From Saccoglossus kowalevskii (Eukaryota; Hemichordata; Enteropneusta; Harrimaniidae): a stretch of 37,198 nt of DNA. Under the pieces are notes generated by a model, which had not been told where the DNA came from, ran no database searches, and saw nothing but the letters and a program-made list of their open reading frames with translations. Shown here in pieces: positions 1-11,271 of this stretch; position 1 is the first letter of the stretch; each line of letters begins with the position of its first letter. A program made the translations under genes and the position numbers. Where the stretch lies: NCBI RefSeq assembly GCF_000003605.2, contig NW_003113883.1, forward strand, positions 1 to 37,198, given 5' to 3'.

Positions 1-188
1 GGTATACACTTTAAGTCAAGAATACTATTGACCACGCACACTACGTGATTAGTAATACTGGTATATTCTTCAAGTCAAGAATACTATTGAGCACAAACAA
101 TACGTGATTAGTAATACTGGTATATTCTTTAAGTCAAGAATACTATTGACCACACACATTACGTGATTAGTAATACTGGTATATTCTT

Positions 189-195
189 TGAGTCA
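189..195. other. TGAGTCA site created in H-type monomers (representative copy)
   Basis: The A-to-G change at unit position 13 that defines H monomers turns TTAAGTCA into TTGAGTCA. This contains the near-palindrome TGAGTCA, the classical binding sequence of AP-1/Gcn4-type bZIP proteins. A hand count gives about 160 H-type monomers among 630; nearly all carry the site, with exceptions such as the GAATC copy near 24842. Plain, R, B and S units lack it. The match is seen directly. Any binding is speculative, because a 7-bp motif can arise by one substitution and be spread by amplification alone. Confidence 0.6.
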
Positions 196-299
196 AGAAT
201 ACTATTGACCACACACACTACGTGATTAGTAATACAGGTATATTATTTAAGTCAAGAATACTATTGACCACACACACTACGTGATTAGTAATACTGGTA

Positions 300-319
300 T
301 ATTCTTTAAGTCAAGAATA
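300..319. other. Hairpin-forming dyad in the plain monomer (representative copy)
   Basis: Unit positions 5-11 (TATTCTT) and 18-24 (AAGAATA) are perfect reverse complements separated by the six-base loop TAAGTC. This copy is representative; the dyad recurs in plain, H, R, B, S and U units, so it is present hundreds of times. The right arm is almost invariant. The loop carries the most frequent substitutions (positions 12-13). W, Y, P, Pk and V units break the left arm, and V and some W units also change the right arm to AAAAATA. In H and S units the pairing can extend inward by GA/TC, leaving one bulged base. Formation of a hairpin or cruciform in the cell is inference. Confidence 0.75.
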
Positions 320-1948
320 CTATTGACCACACACACTACGTGATTAGTAATACTGGTATATTCTTTGAGTCAAGAATACTATTGACCACACACACCAAGT
401 GATTAGTAATACTGGTATATTCTATAAGTCAAGAATACTATTGACCACACACACTACGTGATTAGTAATACTGATATATTCTTAGAGTCAAGAATACTAT
501 TCGCCACACACACAACGTGATTAGTAATACTGGTATATTCTTTAAGTCAAGAATACTATTGTCCACTCAAACTACGTGATTAGTAATACTGGTATATTCT
601 TTGAGTCAAGAATACTATTGACCACACACACTACGTGATTAGTAATACTGGTATATTATTTATGTCAAGAATACTATTGACCACACACACTGCGTGATTA
701 GTAATACTGGTATATACTTAGAGTCAAGAATACTATTGACCACACACACTGCGTGATTAGCAATACTGGTATATTCTTTAAGTCAAGAATACTCTTGACC
801 ACACACACTACGTGATTAGTAATACTGGTATATTCATTTAAGTCAAGAATACTATTGACCACACACACTACGTGATTAGTAATACTGGTATATTCTTAGA
901 GTCAAGAATACTATTGTCCACACACACTATGTGATTAGTAATACTGGTATATTCTTTGAGTCAAGAATACTATAGACCACACACACTACGTGATTAGTAA
1001 TACTGGTATATTATTTAAGTCAAGAATACTATTGACCACACACACTACGTGATTAGTAATACTGGTATATTCTTTAAGTCAAGAATACTATTGACCACAC
1101 ACACTACGTGATTAGTAATACTGGTATATTCTTTAAGTCAAGAATACTATTGACCACACACACTACGTGATTAGTAATACTGGTATATTCTTTTAGTCAA
1201 GAATACTATTGACCACACACATTACGTGATTAGTAATACTGGTATATTCTTTAAGTCAAGAATACTATTGACCACACACACTACGTGATTAGTAATACTG
1301 GTATATTCTTTGAGTCAAGAATACTATTGACCATACACACTACGTGATTAGTAATACTGGTATATTCTTAGAGTCAAGAATACTATTGACCACACACACT
1401 ACGTGATTAGTAATACTGGTATATTCTTTTAGTCAAGAATACTATTGACCACACACATTACGTGATTAGTAATACTGGTATATTCTTTGAGTCAAGAATA
1501 CTATTGACCATACACACTACGTGATTAGTAATACTGGTATATTCTTTAAGTCAAGAATACTATTGACCACACACACTACGTGATTAGTAATACTGGTATA
1601 TTCTTTAAGTCAAGAATACTATTGACCACACACACTACGTGATTAGTAATACTGGTATATTCTTTGAGTCAAGAATACTATAGACCACACACACTACGTG
1701 ATTAGTAATACTGGTATATTCTTTAAGTCAAGAATACTATTGACCACACACACTACGTGATTAGTAATACTGGTATATTCTTTGAGTCAAGAATACTATT
1801 GACCACACACACTACGTGATTAGTAATACTGGTATATTCTTTAAGTCAAGAATACAATTGACAACACACACAACGTGATTAGTAATACTGGTATATTCTT
1901 TAAGTCAAGAATACTATTGTCCACACACACTAAGTGATTAGTAATATT

Positions 1949-3837
1949 GGTATATTCTTCCATTCAAAAATACTATTGACCACACACACTACGTTATTAG
2001 TAATACTGGTATACTCTTTAAATCAAGAATACTATTGACCACACACACTACGTGATTAGTAATACTGGTATATTCTTCAAGTAAAGAATACTATTGACCA
2101 CAAACAATACGTGATTAGTAATACTGGTATATTCTTTAAGTCAAGAATACTATTGACCACACACACTACGTGATTAGTAATACTGGTATATTCTTTGAGT
2201 CAAGAATACTATTGTCCACACACACTACGTGATTAGTAATACTGGTATATTCTTTGAGTCAAGAATACTATTGACCACACACACTACGTGATTTGTAATA
2301 CAGGTATATTATTTAAGTCAAGAATACTATTGACCACACACACTACGTGATTAGTAATACTGGTATATTCTTTGAGTCAAGAATACTATTGACCACACAC
2401 ACTACGTGATTAGTAATACTGGTATATTCTTCGAGTCAAGAATACTATTGACCACACACACTATGTGATTAGTAATACTGGTATATTCTTTAAGTCAAGA
2501 ATACTATTGACCACACACACTACGTGATTAGTAATACTGGTATATTCTTCAAGTCAAGAATACTATTGACCACACACACTACGTGATTAGTAATACTGGT
2601 ATATTCTTCAAGTCAAGAATACTATTGACCACACACACTACGTGATTAGAAATACTGGTATATTCTTAGAGTCAAGAATACTATTGACCACACACACTAC
2701 GTGATTAGTAATACTGTTATATTCTTTTAGTCAAGAATACTATTGACCACACACACTACGTGATTAGTAATACTGGTATATTATTCAAGTCAAGAATACT
2801 ATTGACCACACACACTATGTGATTAGTAATACTGGTATATTCTTTAAGTCAAGAATAATATTGACCACACACACTACGTGATTAGTAATACTGGTATACT
2901 CTTTAAGTCAAGAATACTATTGACCACACACACTACGTGATTAGTAATACTGGTATATTCTTTAAGTCAAGAATACTATTGACCACACACACACTACGTG
3001 ATTAGTAATACTGTATATTCTTTGAGTCAAGAATACTATTGACCACACACACTACGTGATTAGTAATACTGGTATATTCTTTGAGTCAAGAATACTATTG
3101 TCCACACACACTATGTGATTAGTAATACTGGTATATTCTTAGAGTCAAGAATACTATTGACCACACACACTATGTTATTAGTAATACTTGTATATTCTTA
3201 GAGTCAAGAATGCTATTGACCACACACACTACGTGATTAGTAATACTGGTATATTCTTTGAGTCAAGAATACTATTGTCCACACACACTACGTGATTAGT
3301 AATACTGGTATATTCTTTGAGTCAAGAATACTATAGACCACACACACTACGTGATTAGTAATACTGGTATATTCTTTAAGTCAAGAATACTATTGACCAC
3401 ACACACTACGTGATTAGTAATACTGGTATATTCTTTAAGTCAAGAATACTATTTTCCACACACACTACGTGATTAGTAATACTGGTATATTCTTTGAGTC
3501 AAGAATAATATAGACCACACACACTACGTGATTAGTAATACTGGTATATTCTTTAAGTCAAGAATACTATTGACCACACACACTACGTGATTAGTAATAC
3601 TGGTATATTCTTTAAGTCAAGAATACTATTGACCACACACACTACGTGATTGGTAATACTGGTATATTCTTTGAGTCAAGAATACTATTGACCACACACA
3701 CTACGTGATTAGTAATACTGGTATATTCTTTAAGTCAAGAATACAATTGACAACACACACAACGTGATTAGTAATACTGGTATATTCTTTAAGTCAAGAA
3801 TACTATTGTCCACACACACTAAGTGATTAGTAATATT
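1949..3837. repeat. Block 2: 32 monomers, V with Pk-Bk head
   Basis: Order: V-Pk-Bk-N-Ht-H-W-H-S-N-B-B-R-U-W-N-Pk-N-H-Ht-R-R-Ht-Hx-N-Nt-Hx-N-N-H-Q-Nt. The first 15 units (1949-2833) are collinear with 20831-21713, sharing the rare CTGTTAT junction before U and the ATTATTCAAG unit. The last seven (Nt-Hx-N-N-H-Q-Nt, 3425-3837) are the tail of module M2. An extra CA dinucleotide lies at about 2981-2996, and one G is missing at 3013. A pair of R units at 3130-3247 carries the linked set TATGTTATT, ACTTGTATA and AATGCTATT. Confidence 0.9.
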
Positions 3838-4725
3838 GGTATATTCTTCCATTCAAAAATACTATTGACCACACACACTACGTTATTAGTAATACTGGTA
3901 TACTCTTTAAGTCAAGAATACTATTGACCACACACACTACGTGATTAGTAATACTGGTATATTCTTCAAGTAAAGAATATTATTGACCACAAACAATACG
4001 TGATTAGTAATACTGGTATATTCTTTAAGTCAAGAATACTATTGACCACACACACTGCGTGATTAGTAATACTGGTATATACTTAGAGTCAAGAATACTA
4101 TTGACCACACACACTGCGTGATTAGTAATACTGGTATATTCTTTGAGTCAAGAATACTATTGTCCACACACACTACGTGATTAGTAATACTGGTATATTC
4201 TTTGAGTCAAGAATACTATAGACCACACACACTACGTGATTAGTAATACTGGTATATTCTTTAAGTCAAAAATACTATTGACCACACACACTACGTGATT
4301 AGTAAATACTGGTATATTCTTTAAGTCAAGAAATACTATTGTCCACACACACTACGTAAATTAGTAATACTGGTATATTCTTTGAGTCAAGAATACTATA
4401 GACCACACACACTACGTGATTAGTAATACTGGTATATTCTTTAAGTCAAGAATACTATTGACCACACACACTACGTGATTAGTAATACTGGTATATTCTT
4501 TAAGTCAAGAATACTATTGACCACACACACTACGTGATTAGTAATACTGGTATATTCTTTGAGTCAAGAATACTATTGACCACACACACTACGTGAGTAG
4601 TAATACTGGTATATTCTTTAAGTCAAGAATACAATTGACAACACACACAACGTGATTAGTAATACTGGTATATTCTTTAAGTCAAGAATACTATTGTCCA
4701 CACACACTATGTGATTAGTAATATT
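3838..4725. repeat. Block 3: 15 monomers, shortened M2 module
   Basis: Order: V-Pk-Bk-N-Y-Ht-Hx-N-Nt-Hx-N-N-H-Q-Nt. It has the V-Pk-Bk-N head and the Nt-Hx-N-N-H-Q-Nt tail of the 17-unit module, with a different middle (Y-Ht-Hx-N in place of Ht-H-W-H-Sd-Pk). Three single-base insertions fall within 60 bp (about 4301-4361: GTAAATACT, AGAAATACT, ACGTAAATT), making the block 888 bp instead of 885. The N unit before Y carries TGCGTG. Confidence 0.9.
4301..4361. other. Cluster of three single-base insertions
   Basis: GTAAATACT, AGAAATACT and ACGTAAATT each add one A relative to the unit within 60 bp. Single-base length changes are otherwise seen only about once per 1-3 kb, so the clustering is unusual. 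It could be a local base-calling fault or a true mutated monomer pair. Confidence 0.8.
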
Positions 4726-6200
4726 GGTATATTCTTCCATTCAAAAATACTATTGACCACACACACTACGTTATTAGTAATACTGGTATACTCTTTAAGT
4801 CAAGAATACTATTGACCACACACACTACGTGATTAGTAATACTGGTATATTCTTCAAGTAAAGAATACTATTGACCACAAACAATACGTGATTAGTAATA
4901 CTGGTATATTCTTTAAGTCAAGAATACTATTGACCACACACACTACGTGATTAGTAATACTGGTATATTCTTTGAGTCAAGAATACTATTGTCCACACAC
5001 ACTACGTGATTAGTAATACTGGTATATTCTTTGAGTCAAGAATACTATTGACCACACACACTACGCGATTTGTAATACAGGTATATTATTTAAGTCAAGA
5101 ATACTATTGACCACACACACTACGTGATTAGTAATACTGGTGTATTCTTTGAGTCAAGAATACTATTGACCACACACACTACGTGATTAGTAATACTGGT
5201 ATATTCTTCGATTCAAGAATACTATTGTCCACACACACTACGTTATTAGTAATACTGGTATACTCTTTAAGTCAAGAATACTATTGACCACACACACTAC
5301 GTGATTAGTAATACTGGTATATTCTTTAAGTCAAGAATACTATTGTCCACACACACTATGTTATTAGTAATACTTGTATATTCTTAGAGTCAAGAATGCT
5401 ATTGACCACACACACTACGTGATTAGTAATACAGGTATATTCTTTGAGTCAAGAATACTATTGACCACACACACTACGTGATTAGTAATACTGGTATATT
5501 CTTCAAGTCAAGAATACTATTGACCACAAACAATACGTGATTAGTAATACTGGTATATTCTTTAAGTCAAGAATACTATTGACCACACACACTACGTGAT
5601 TAGTAATACTGGTATATTCTTTGAGTCAAGAATACTATTGACCACACACACTACGTGATTAGTAATACAGGTATATTATTTAAGTCAAAAATACTATTGA
5701 CCACACACACTACGTGATTAGTAATACTGGTATATTCTTAGAGTCAAGAATACTATTGGCCACACACACTACGTGATTAGTAATACTGGTATATTCTTTA
5801 AGTCAAGAATACTATTGTCCACACACACTACGTGATTAGTAATACTGGTATATTCTTTGAGTCAAGAATACTATTGACCACACACACTACGTGATTAGTA
5901 ATACTGGTATATTATTTAAGTCAAGAATACTATTGACCACACACACTGCGTGATTAGTAATACTGGTATATACTTAGAGTCAAGAATACTATTGACCACA
6001 CACACTGCGTGATTAGCAATACTGGTATATTCTTTAAGTCAAGAATACTATTGACCACACACACTACGTGATTAGTAATACTGGTATATTCTTCGAGTCA
6101 AGAATACTATTGACCACACACATTACGTGATTAGTAATACTGGTATATTCTTTGAGTCAAGAATACTATTGACCACACACACTACGTGATTAGTAATATT
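4726..6200. repeat. Block 4: 25 monomers joining an M2 head to an M1 tail
   Basis: Order: V-Pk-Bk-N-Ht-H-W-H-Sd-Pk-Nt-R-H-B-N-H-W-Rg-Nt-H-Wg-Y-N-S-H. The first ten units follow M2. The last twelve (B-N-H-W-Rg-Nt-H-Wg-Y-N-S-H) are M1 units 3-14 and end in the AATATTGG junction that precedes V. The switch lies between about 5316 and 5493, where Nt carries TATGTTATT and the next R carries AATGCT, the same linked set as at 3130-3247. Length is exactly 25 x 59. Confidence 0.9.
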
Positions 6201-7617
6201 GGTATATTCTTCCATTCAAAAATACTATTGACCACACACACTACGTTATTAGTAATACTGGTATACACTTTAAGTCAAGAATACTATTGACCACACACAC
6301 TACGTGATTAGTAATACTGGTATATTCTTCAAGTCAAGAATACTATTGACCACAAACAATACGTGATTAGTAATACTGGTATATTCTTTAAGTCAAGAAT
6401 ACTATTGACCACACACACTACGTGATTAGTAATACTGGTATATTCTTTGAGTCAAGAATACTATTGACCACACACACTACGTGATTAGTAATACTGGTAT
6501 ATTATTTAAGTCAAGAATACTATTGACCACACACACTGCGTGATTAGTAATACTGGTATATACTTAGAGTCAAGAATACTATTGACCACACACACTGCGT
6601 GATTTAGTAATACTGGTATATTCTTTAAGTCAAGAATACTATTGACCACACACACTACGAGATTAGTAATACTGGTATATTCTTTAAGTCAAGAATACTA
6701 TTGACCACACACACTACGTGATTAGTAATACTGGTATATTCTTTGAGTCAAGAATACTATTGACCACACACACCAAGTGATTAGTAATACTGGTATATTC
6801 TATAAGTCAAGAATACTATTGACCACACACACTACGTGATTAGTAATACTGATATATTTTTAGAGTCAAGAATACTATTGGCCTCACACACTACGTGATT
6901 AGTAATACTGGTATATTCTTTAAGTCAAGAATACTATTGTCCACACACACTACGTGATTAGTAATACTGGTATATTCTTTGAGTCAAGAATACTATTGAC
7001 CACACACACTACGTGATTAGTAATACTGGTATATTATTTAAGTCAAGAATACTATTGACCACACACACTACGTGATTAGTAATACTGGTATATACTTAGA
7101 GTCAAGAATACTATTGACCACACACACTGCGTGATTAGTAATACTGGTATATTCTTTAAGTCAAGAATACTATTGACCACACACACTACGTGATTAGTAA
7201 TACTGGTATATACTTAGAGTCAAGAATACTATTGACCACACACACTGCGTGATTAGTAATACTGGTATATTCTTTAAGTCAAGAATACTATTGACCACAC
7301 ACACTACGTGATTAGTAATACTGGTATATTCTTTAAGTCAAGAATACTATTGACCACACACACTACGTGATTAGTAATACTGGTATATTCTTTAAGTCAA
7401 GAATACTATTGACCACACACACTACGTGATTAGTAATACTGGTATATTCTTTGAGTCAAGAATACTATTGACCACACACACTACGTGATTAGTAATACTG
7501 GTATATTCTTTAAGTCAAGAATACAATTGACAACACACACAACGTGATTAGTAATACTGGTATATTCTTTGAGTCAAGAATACTATTGACCACACACACT
7601 ACGTGATTAGTAATATT
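6201..7617. repeat. Block 5: 24 monomers, V with P-B head
   Basis: Order: V-P-B-N-H-Wg-Y-N-N-K-L-Rdg-Nt-H-W-Y-N-Y-N-N-N-H-Q-H. The K-L-Rdg-Nt string recurs in blocks 8 and 11 (L-Rdg-Nt after a CCAAGTG unit). The W-Y-N-Y-N-N-N-H string is repeated at the right end of the window (about 36707-37178, offset 29679). There is one extra T near 6604 (GATTTAG). This is the one block where Q is followed by an H unit and then V, instead of by Nt and V. Confidence 0.9.
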
Positions 7618-8089
7618 GGTATATTCTTCCATTCAAAAATACTATTGACCACACACACTACGTTATTAGTAATACTGGTATACACTTTAAGTCAAGAATA
7701 CTATTGACCACACACACTACGTGATTAGTAATACTGGTATATTCTTCAAGTCAAGAATACTATTGACCACAAACAATACGTGATTAGTAATACCGGTATA
7801 TTATTTAAGTCAAGAATACTATTGACCACACACACTACGTGATTAGTAATACTGGTATATTCTTTGAGTCAAGAATACTATTGACCACACACACTACGTG
7901 ATTAGTAATACTGGTATATTCTTTAAGTCAAGAATACTATTGACCACACACACTACGTGATTAGTAATACTGGTATATTCTTAGAGTCAAGAATACTATT
8001 GACCACACACACTACGTGATTAGTAATACTGGTATATTCTTTGAGTCAAGAATACTATTGACCACACACACTACGTGATTAGTAATACT

Positions 8090-9092
8090 GGTATATTCTT
8101 CAAGTCAAGAATACTATTGACCACCCACACTACGTGATTAGTAATACTGGTATATTCTTTGAGTCAAGAATACTATTGACCACACACACTACGTGATTAG
8201 TAATACTGGTATATTCTTTAAGTCAAGAATACTATTGACCACACACACTACGTGATTAGTAATACTGGTATATTCTTTAAGTCAAGAATACTATTGACCA
8301 CACACACTACGTGATTAGTAATACTGGTATATTCTTTGAGTCAAGAATGCTATTGACCACACACACTACGTGATTAGTAATACTGATATATTCTTAGAGT
8401 CAAGAATACTATTGACCACACACACTACGTGATTAGTAATACTGGTATATTATTTAAGTCAAGAATACTATTGACCACACACACTGCGTGATTAGTAATA
8501 CTGGTATATACTTAGAGTCAAGAATACTATTGACCACACATACTGCGTGATTAGTAATACTGGTATATTCTTTAAGTCAAGAATACTATTGACCACACAC
8601 ACTACGTGATTAGTAATACTGGTATATTCTTTAAGTCAAGAATACTATTGACCACACACACTACGTGATTAGTAATACTGGTATATTCTTTGAGTCAAGA
8701 ATACTATTGACCACACACACTACGTGATTAGTAATACTGGTATATTCTTCAAGTCAAGAATATTATTGACCACCCACACTACGTGATTAGTAATACTGGT
8801 ATATTCTTTGAGTCAAGAATACTATTGACCACACACACTACGTGATTAGTAATACTGGTATATTCTTTAAGTCAAGAATACTATTGACCACACACACTAC
8901 GTGATTAGTAATACTGGTATATTCTTTAAGTCAAGAATACTATTGACCACACACACTACGTGATTAGTAATACTGGTATATTCTTTGAGTCAAGAATACT
9001 ATTGACCACACACACTACGTGATTAGTAATACTGATATATTCTTAGAGTCAAGAATACTATTGACCATACACACTACGTGATTAGTAATACT
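8090..9092. repeat. Imperfect 11-monomer tandem duplication
   Basis: The string B-H-N-N-H-Rd starting at 8090 is repeated at 8739, exactly 649 bp (11 units) later. Both B units carry the private change CCACCCAC instead of CCACACAC, which makes common descent of the two segments likely. The first copy continues Wg-Y-N-N-H before the second begins; the second continues differently after Rd. The copies differ by a few substitutions, for example AATGC at 8346 and TATTATT at 8761. Confidence 0.85.
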
Positions 9093-9446
9093 GGTATATT
9101 CTTTAAGTCAAGAATACTATTGACCACACACACTACGTGATTAGTAATACTGGTATATTCTTTAAGTCAAGAATACTATTGACCGCACACACTACGTGAT
9201 TAGTAATACTGGTATATTTTTTGAGTCAAGAATACTATTGACCACACACACTACGTGATTAGTAATACTGATATATTCTTAGAGTCAAGAATACTATTGA
9301 CCACACACACTACGTGATTAGTAATACTGGTATATTCTTTAAGTCAAGAATACTATTGTCCACACACACTACGTGATTAGTAATACTGGTATATTCTTTG
9401 AGTCAAGAATACTATTGACCACACACACTACGTGATTAGTAATACT

Positions 9447-10213
9447 GGTATATTATTTAAGTCAAGAATACTATTGACCACACACACTGCGTGATTAGTA
9501 ATACTGGTATATACTTAGAGTCAAGAATACTATTGACCACACACACTGCGTGATTAGTAATACTGGTATATTCTTTAAGTCAAGAATACTATTGACCACA
9601 CACACTACGTGATTAGTAATACTGGTATATTCTTTAAGTCAAGAATACTATTGACCACACACACTACGTGATTAGTAATACTGGTATATTCTTTGAGTCA
9701 AGAATACTATTGACCACACACACTACGTGATTAGTAATACTGGTATATTCTTCAAGTCAAGAATACTATTGACCACACACACTACGTGATTAGTAATACT
9801 GGTATATTCTTTAAGTCAAGAATACTATTGACCACACACACTACGTGATTAGTAATACTGGTATATTCTTTGAGTCAAGAATACTATTGACCACACACAC
9901 TACGTGATTAGTAATACTGGTATATTATTTAAGTCAAGAATACTATTGACCACACACACTGCGTGATTAGTAATACTGGTATATACTTAGAGTCAAGAAT
10001 ACTATTGACCACACACACTGCGTGATTAGTAATACTGGTATATTCTTTAAGTCAAGAATACTATTGACCACACACACTACGTGATTAGTAATACTGGTAT
10101 ATTCTTTAAGTCAAGAATACTATTGACCACACACACTACGTGATTAGTAATACTGGTATATTCTTTGAGTCAAGAATACTATTGACCACACACACCAAGT
10201 GATTAGTAATACT
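9447..10213. repeat. 8-monomer (472-bp) tandem duplication
   Basis: The string Wg-Y-N-N-H-B-N-H at 9447-9918 is followed by Wg-Y-N-N-K at 9919-10213. The related segment of block 11 has a single Wg-Y-N-N-K here, so block 6 carries eight extra monomers. This fits the offset between the two regions falling from 165 to 157 units across this point. Confidence 0.8.
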
Positions 10214-10345
10214 GGTATATTCTATAAGTCAAGAATACTATTGACCACACACACTACGTGATTAGTAATACTGATATATTCTTAGAGTCAAGAATACTAT
10301 TGACCACACACACTACGTGATTAGCAATACTGGTATATTCTTTAA

Positions 10346-10385
10346 GTCAGATACTATGTCCACACACACTACGTGATTAGTATAC
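10346..10385. other. Cluster of four missing bases
   Basis: The Nt unit reads GTCAGATACTATGTCC, with three bases missing, and the next junction reads TAGTATACTGG, with one missing. All four losses lie within 40 bp. Together they shorten block 6 to 2946 bp against an expected 2950. Confidence 0.8.
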
Positions 10386-10563
10386 TGGTATATTCTTTGA
10401 GTCAAGAATACTATTGACCACACACACTACGTGATTAGTAATACTGGTATATTCTTTAAGTCAAGAATACAATTAACAACACACACAACGTGATTAGTAA
10501 TACTGGTATATTCTTTAAGTCAAGAATACTATTGTCCACACACACTAAGTGATTAGTAATATT

Positions 10564-11271
10564 GGTATATTCTTCCATTCAAAAATACTATTGACCACAC
10601 ACACTACGTTATTAGTAATACTGGTATACTCTTTAAGTCAAGAATACTATTGACCACACACACTACGTGATTAGTAATACTGGTATATTCTTCAAGTAAA
10701 GAATACTATTGACCACAAACAATACGTGATTAGTAATACTGGTATATTCTTTAAGTCAAGAATACTATTGACCACACACACTACGTGATTAGTAATACTG
10801 GTATATTCTTTGAGTCAAGAATACTATTGACCACACACACTACGTGATTAGTAATACTGGTATATTCTTTAAGTCAAGAATACTATTGTCCACACACACT
10901 ACGTGATTAGTAATACTGGTATATTCTTTGAGTCAAGAATACTATAGACCACACACACTACGTGATTAGTAATACTGGTATATTCTTTAAGTCAAGAATA
11001 CTATTGACCACACACACTACGTGATTAGTAATACTGGTATATTCTTTAAGTCAAGAATACTATTGACCACACACACTACGTGATTAGTAATACTGGTATA
11101 TTCTTTGAGTCAAGAATACTATTGACCACACACACTACGTGATTAGTAATACTGGTATATTCTTTAAGTCAAGAATACAATTGACAACACACACAACGTG
11201 ATTAGTAATACTGGTATATTCTTTAAGTCAAGAATACTATTGTCCACACACACTAAGTGATTAGTAATATT
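10564..11271. repeat. Block 7: 12 monomers, M2 with an internal loss
   Basis: Order: V-Pk-Bk-N-H-Nt-Hx-N-N-H-Q-Nt, exactly 12 x 59 = 708 bp. Compared with the 17-unit M2, the interior Ht-H-W-H-Sd-Pk is replaced by one H unit, a net loss of five units in register. The Nt at the end carries CTAAGTG followed by AATATTGG, the usual lead-in to V in this family. Confidence 0.9.

Larger units (their letters stand above)
1..1948. repeat. Block 1: 33 monomers before the first V monomer
   Basis: Order: P-B-N-H-W-N-K-L-Rd-Nt-H-Wg-Y-N-N-Rt-Hx-W-N-N-U-N-H-R-U-H-N-N-Hx-N-H-Q-Nt. The first unit is a P type, which normally follows V, so the window probably begins just after a V monomer. The stretch 650-826 (W with TTATG, Y, then N with ACTCTTGACC) recurs near 15820-15990. 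The U-N-H-R string at 1182-1417, with CATAC in the H unit, recurs at 25489-25725. One extra A lies near 836 (TATTCATTTAAG). Unit 9 (473-531) and unit 10 (532-590) carry unusual changes (TTCGCC, CAACG, CCACTCAAAC). Confidence 0.9.
7618..10563. repeat. Block 6: 50 monomers with nested tandem duplications
   Basis: Order: V-P-B-W-H-N-R-H-B-H-N-N-H-Rd-Wg-Y-N-N-H-B-H-N-N-H-Rd-N-N-H-Rd-Nt-H-Wg-Y-N-N-H-B-N-H-Wg-Y-N-N-K-L-Rd-Nt-H-Q-Nt. An 11-unit (649-bp) duplication is marked by B units with CCACCCAC at 8121 and 8770. An 8-unit (472-bp) duplication starts at 9447 and again at 9919. The Rd-N-N-H-Rd run with CATAC and CCGCAC (about 9034-9329) is shared with block 11 at about 18766-19061. Four bases are missing within 10346-10385. 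Confidence 0.9.

Noticed and set aside
27-33. Plant W-box (TTGACC) and G-box-like core (ACGTG) as regulatory sites
   Set aside because: They are short matches fixed by the unit sequence, with no associated gene. Many monomers alter TTGACC to TTGTCC or TTGGCC, so no constraint is visible.
28-60. Bacterial promoter (TTGACC as -35, TAATAC as -10)
   Set aside because: The spacing is about 19 bp with a poor -10 match, and it repeats in nearly every unit. There is no gene to drive, and the context is satellite DNA.
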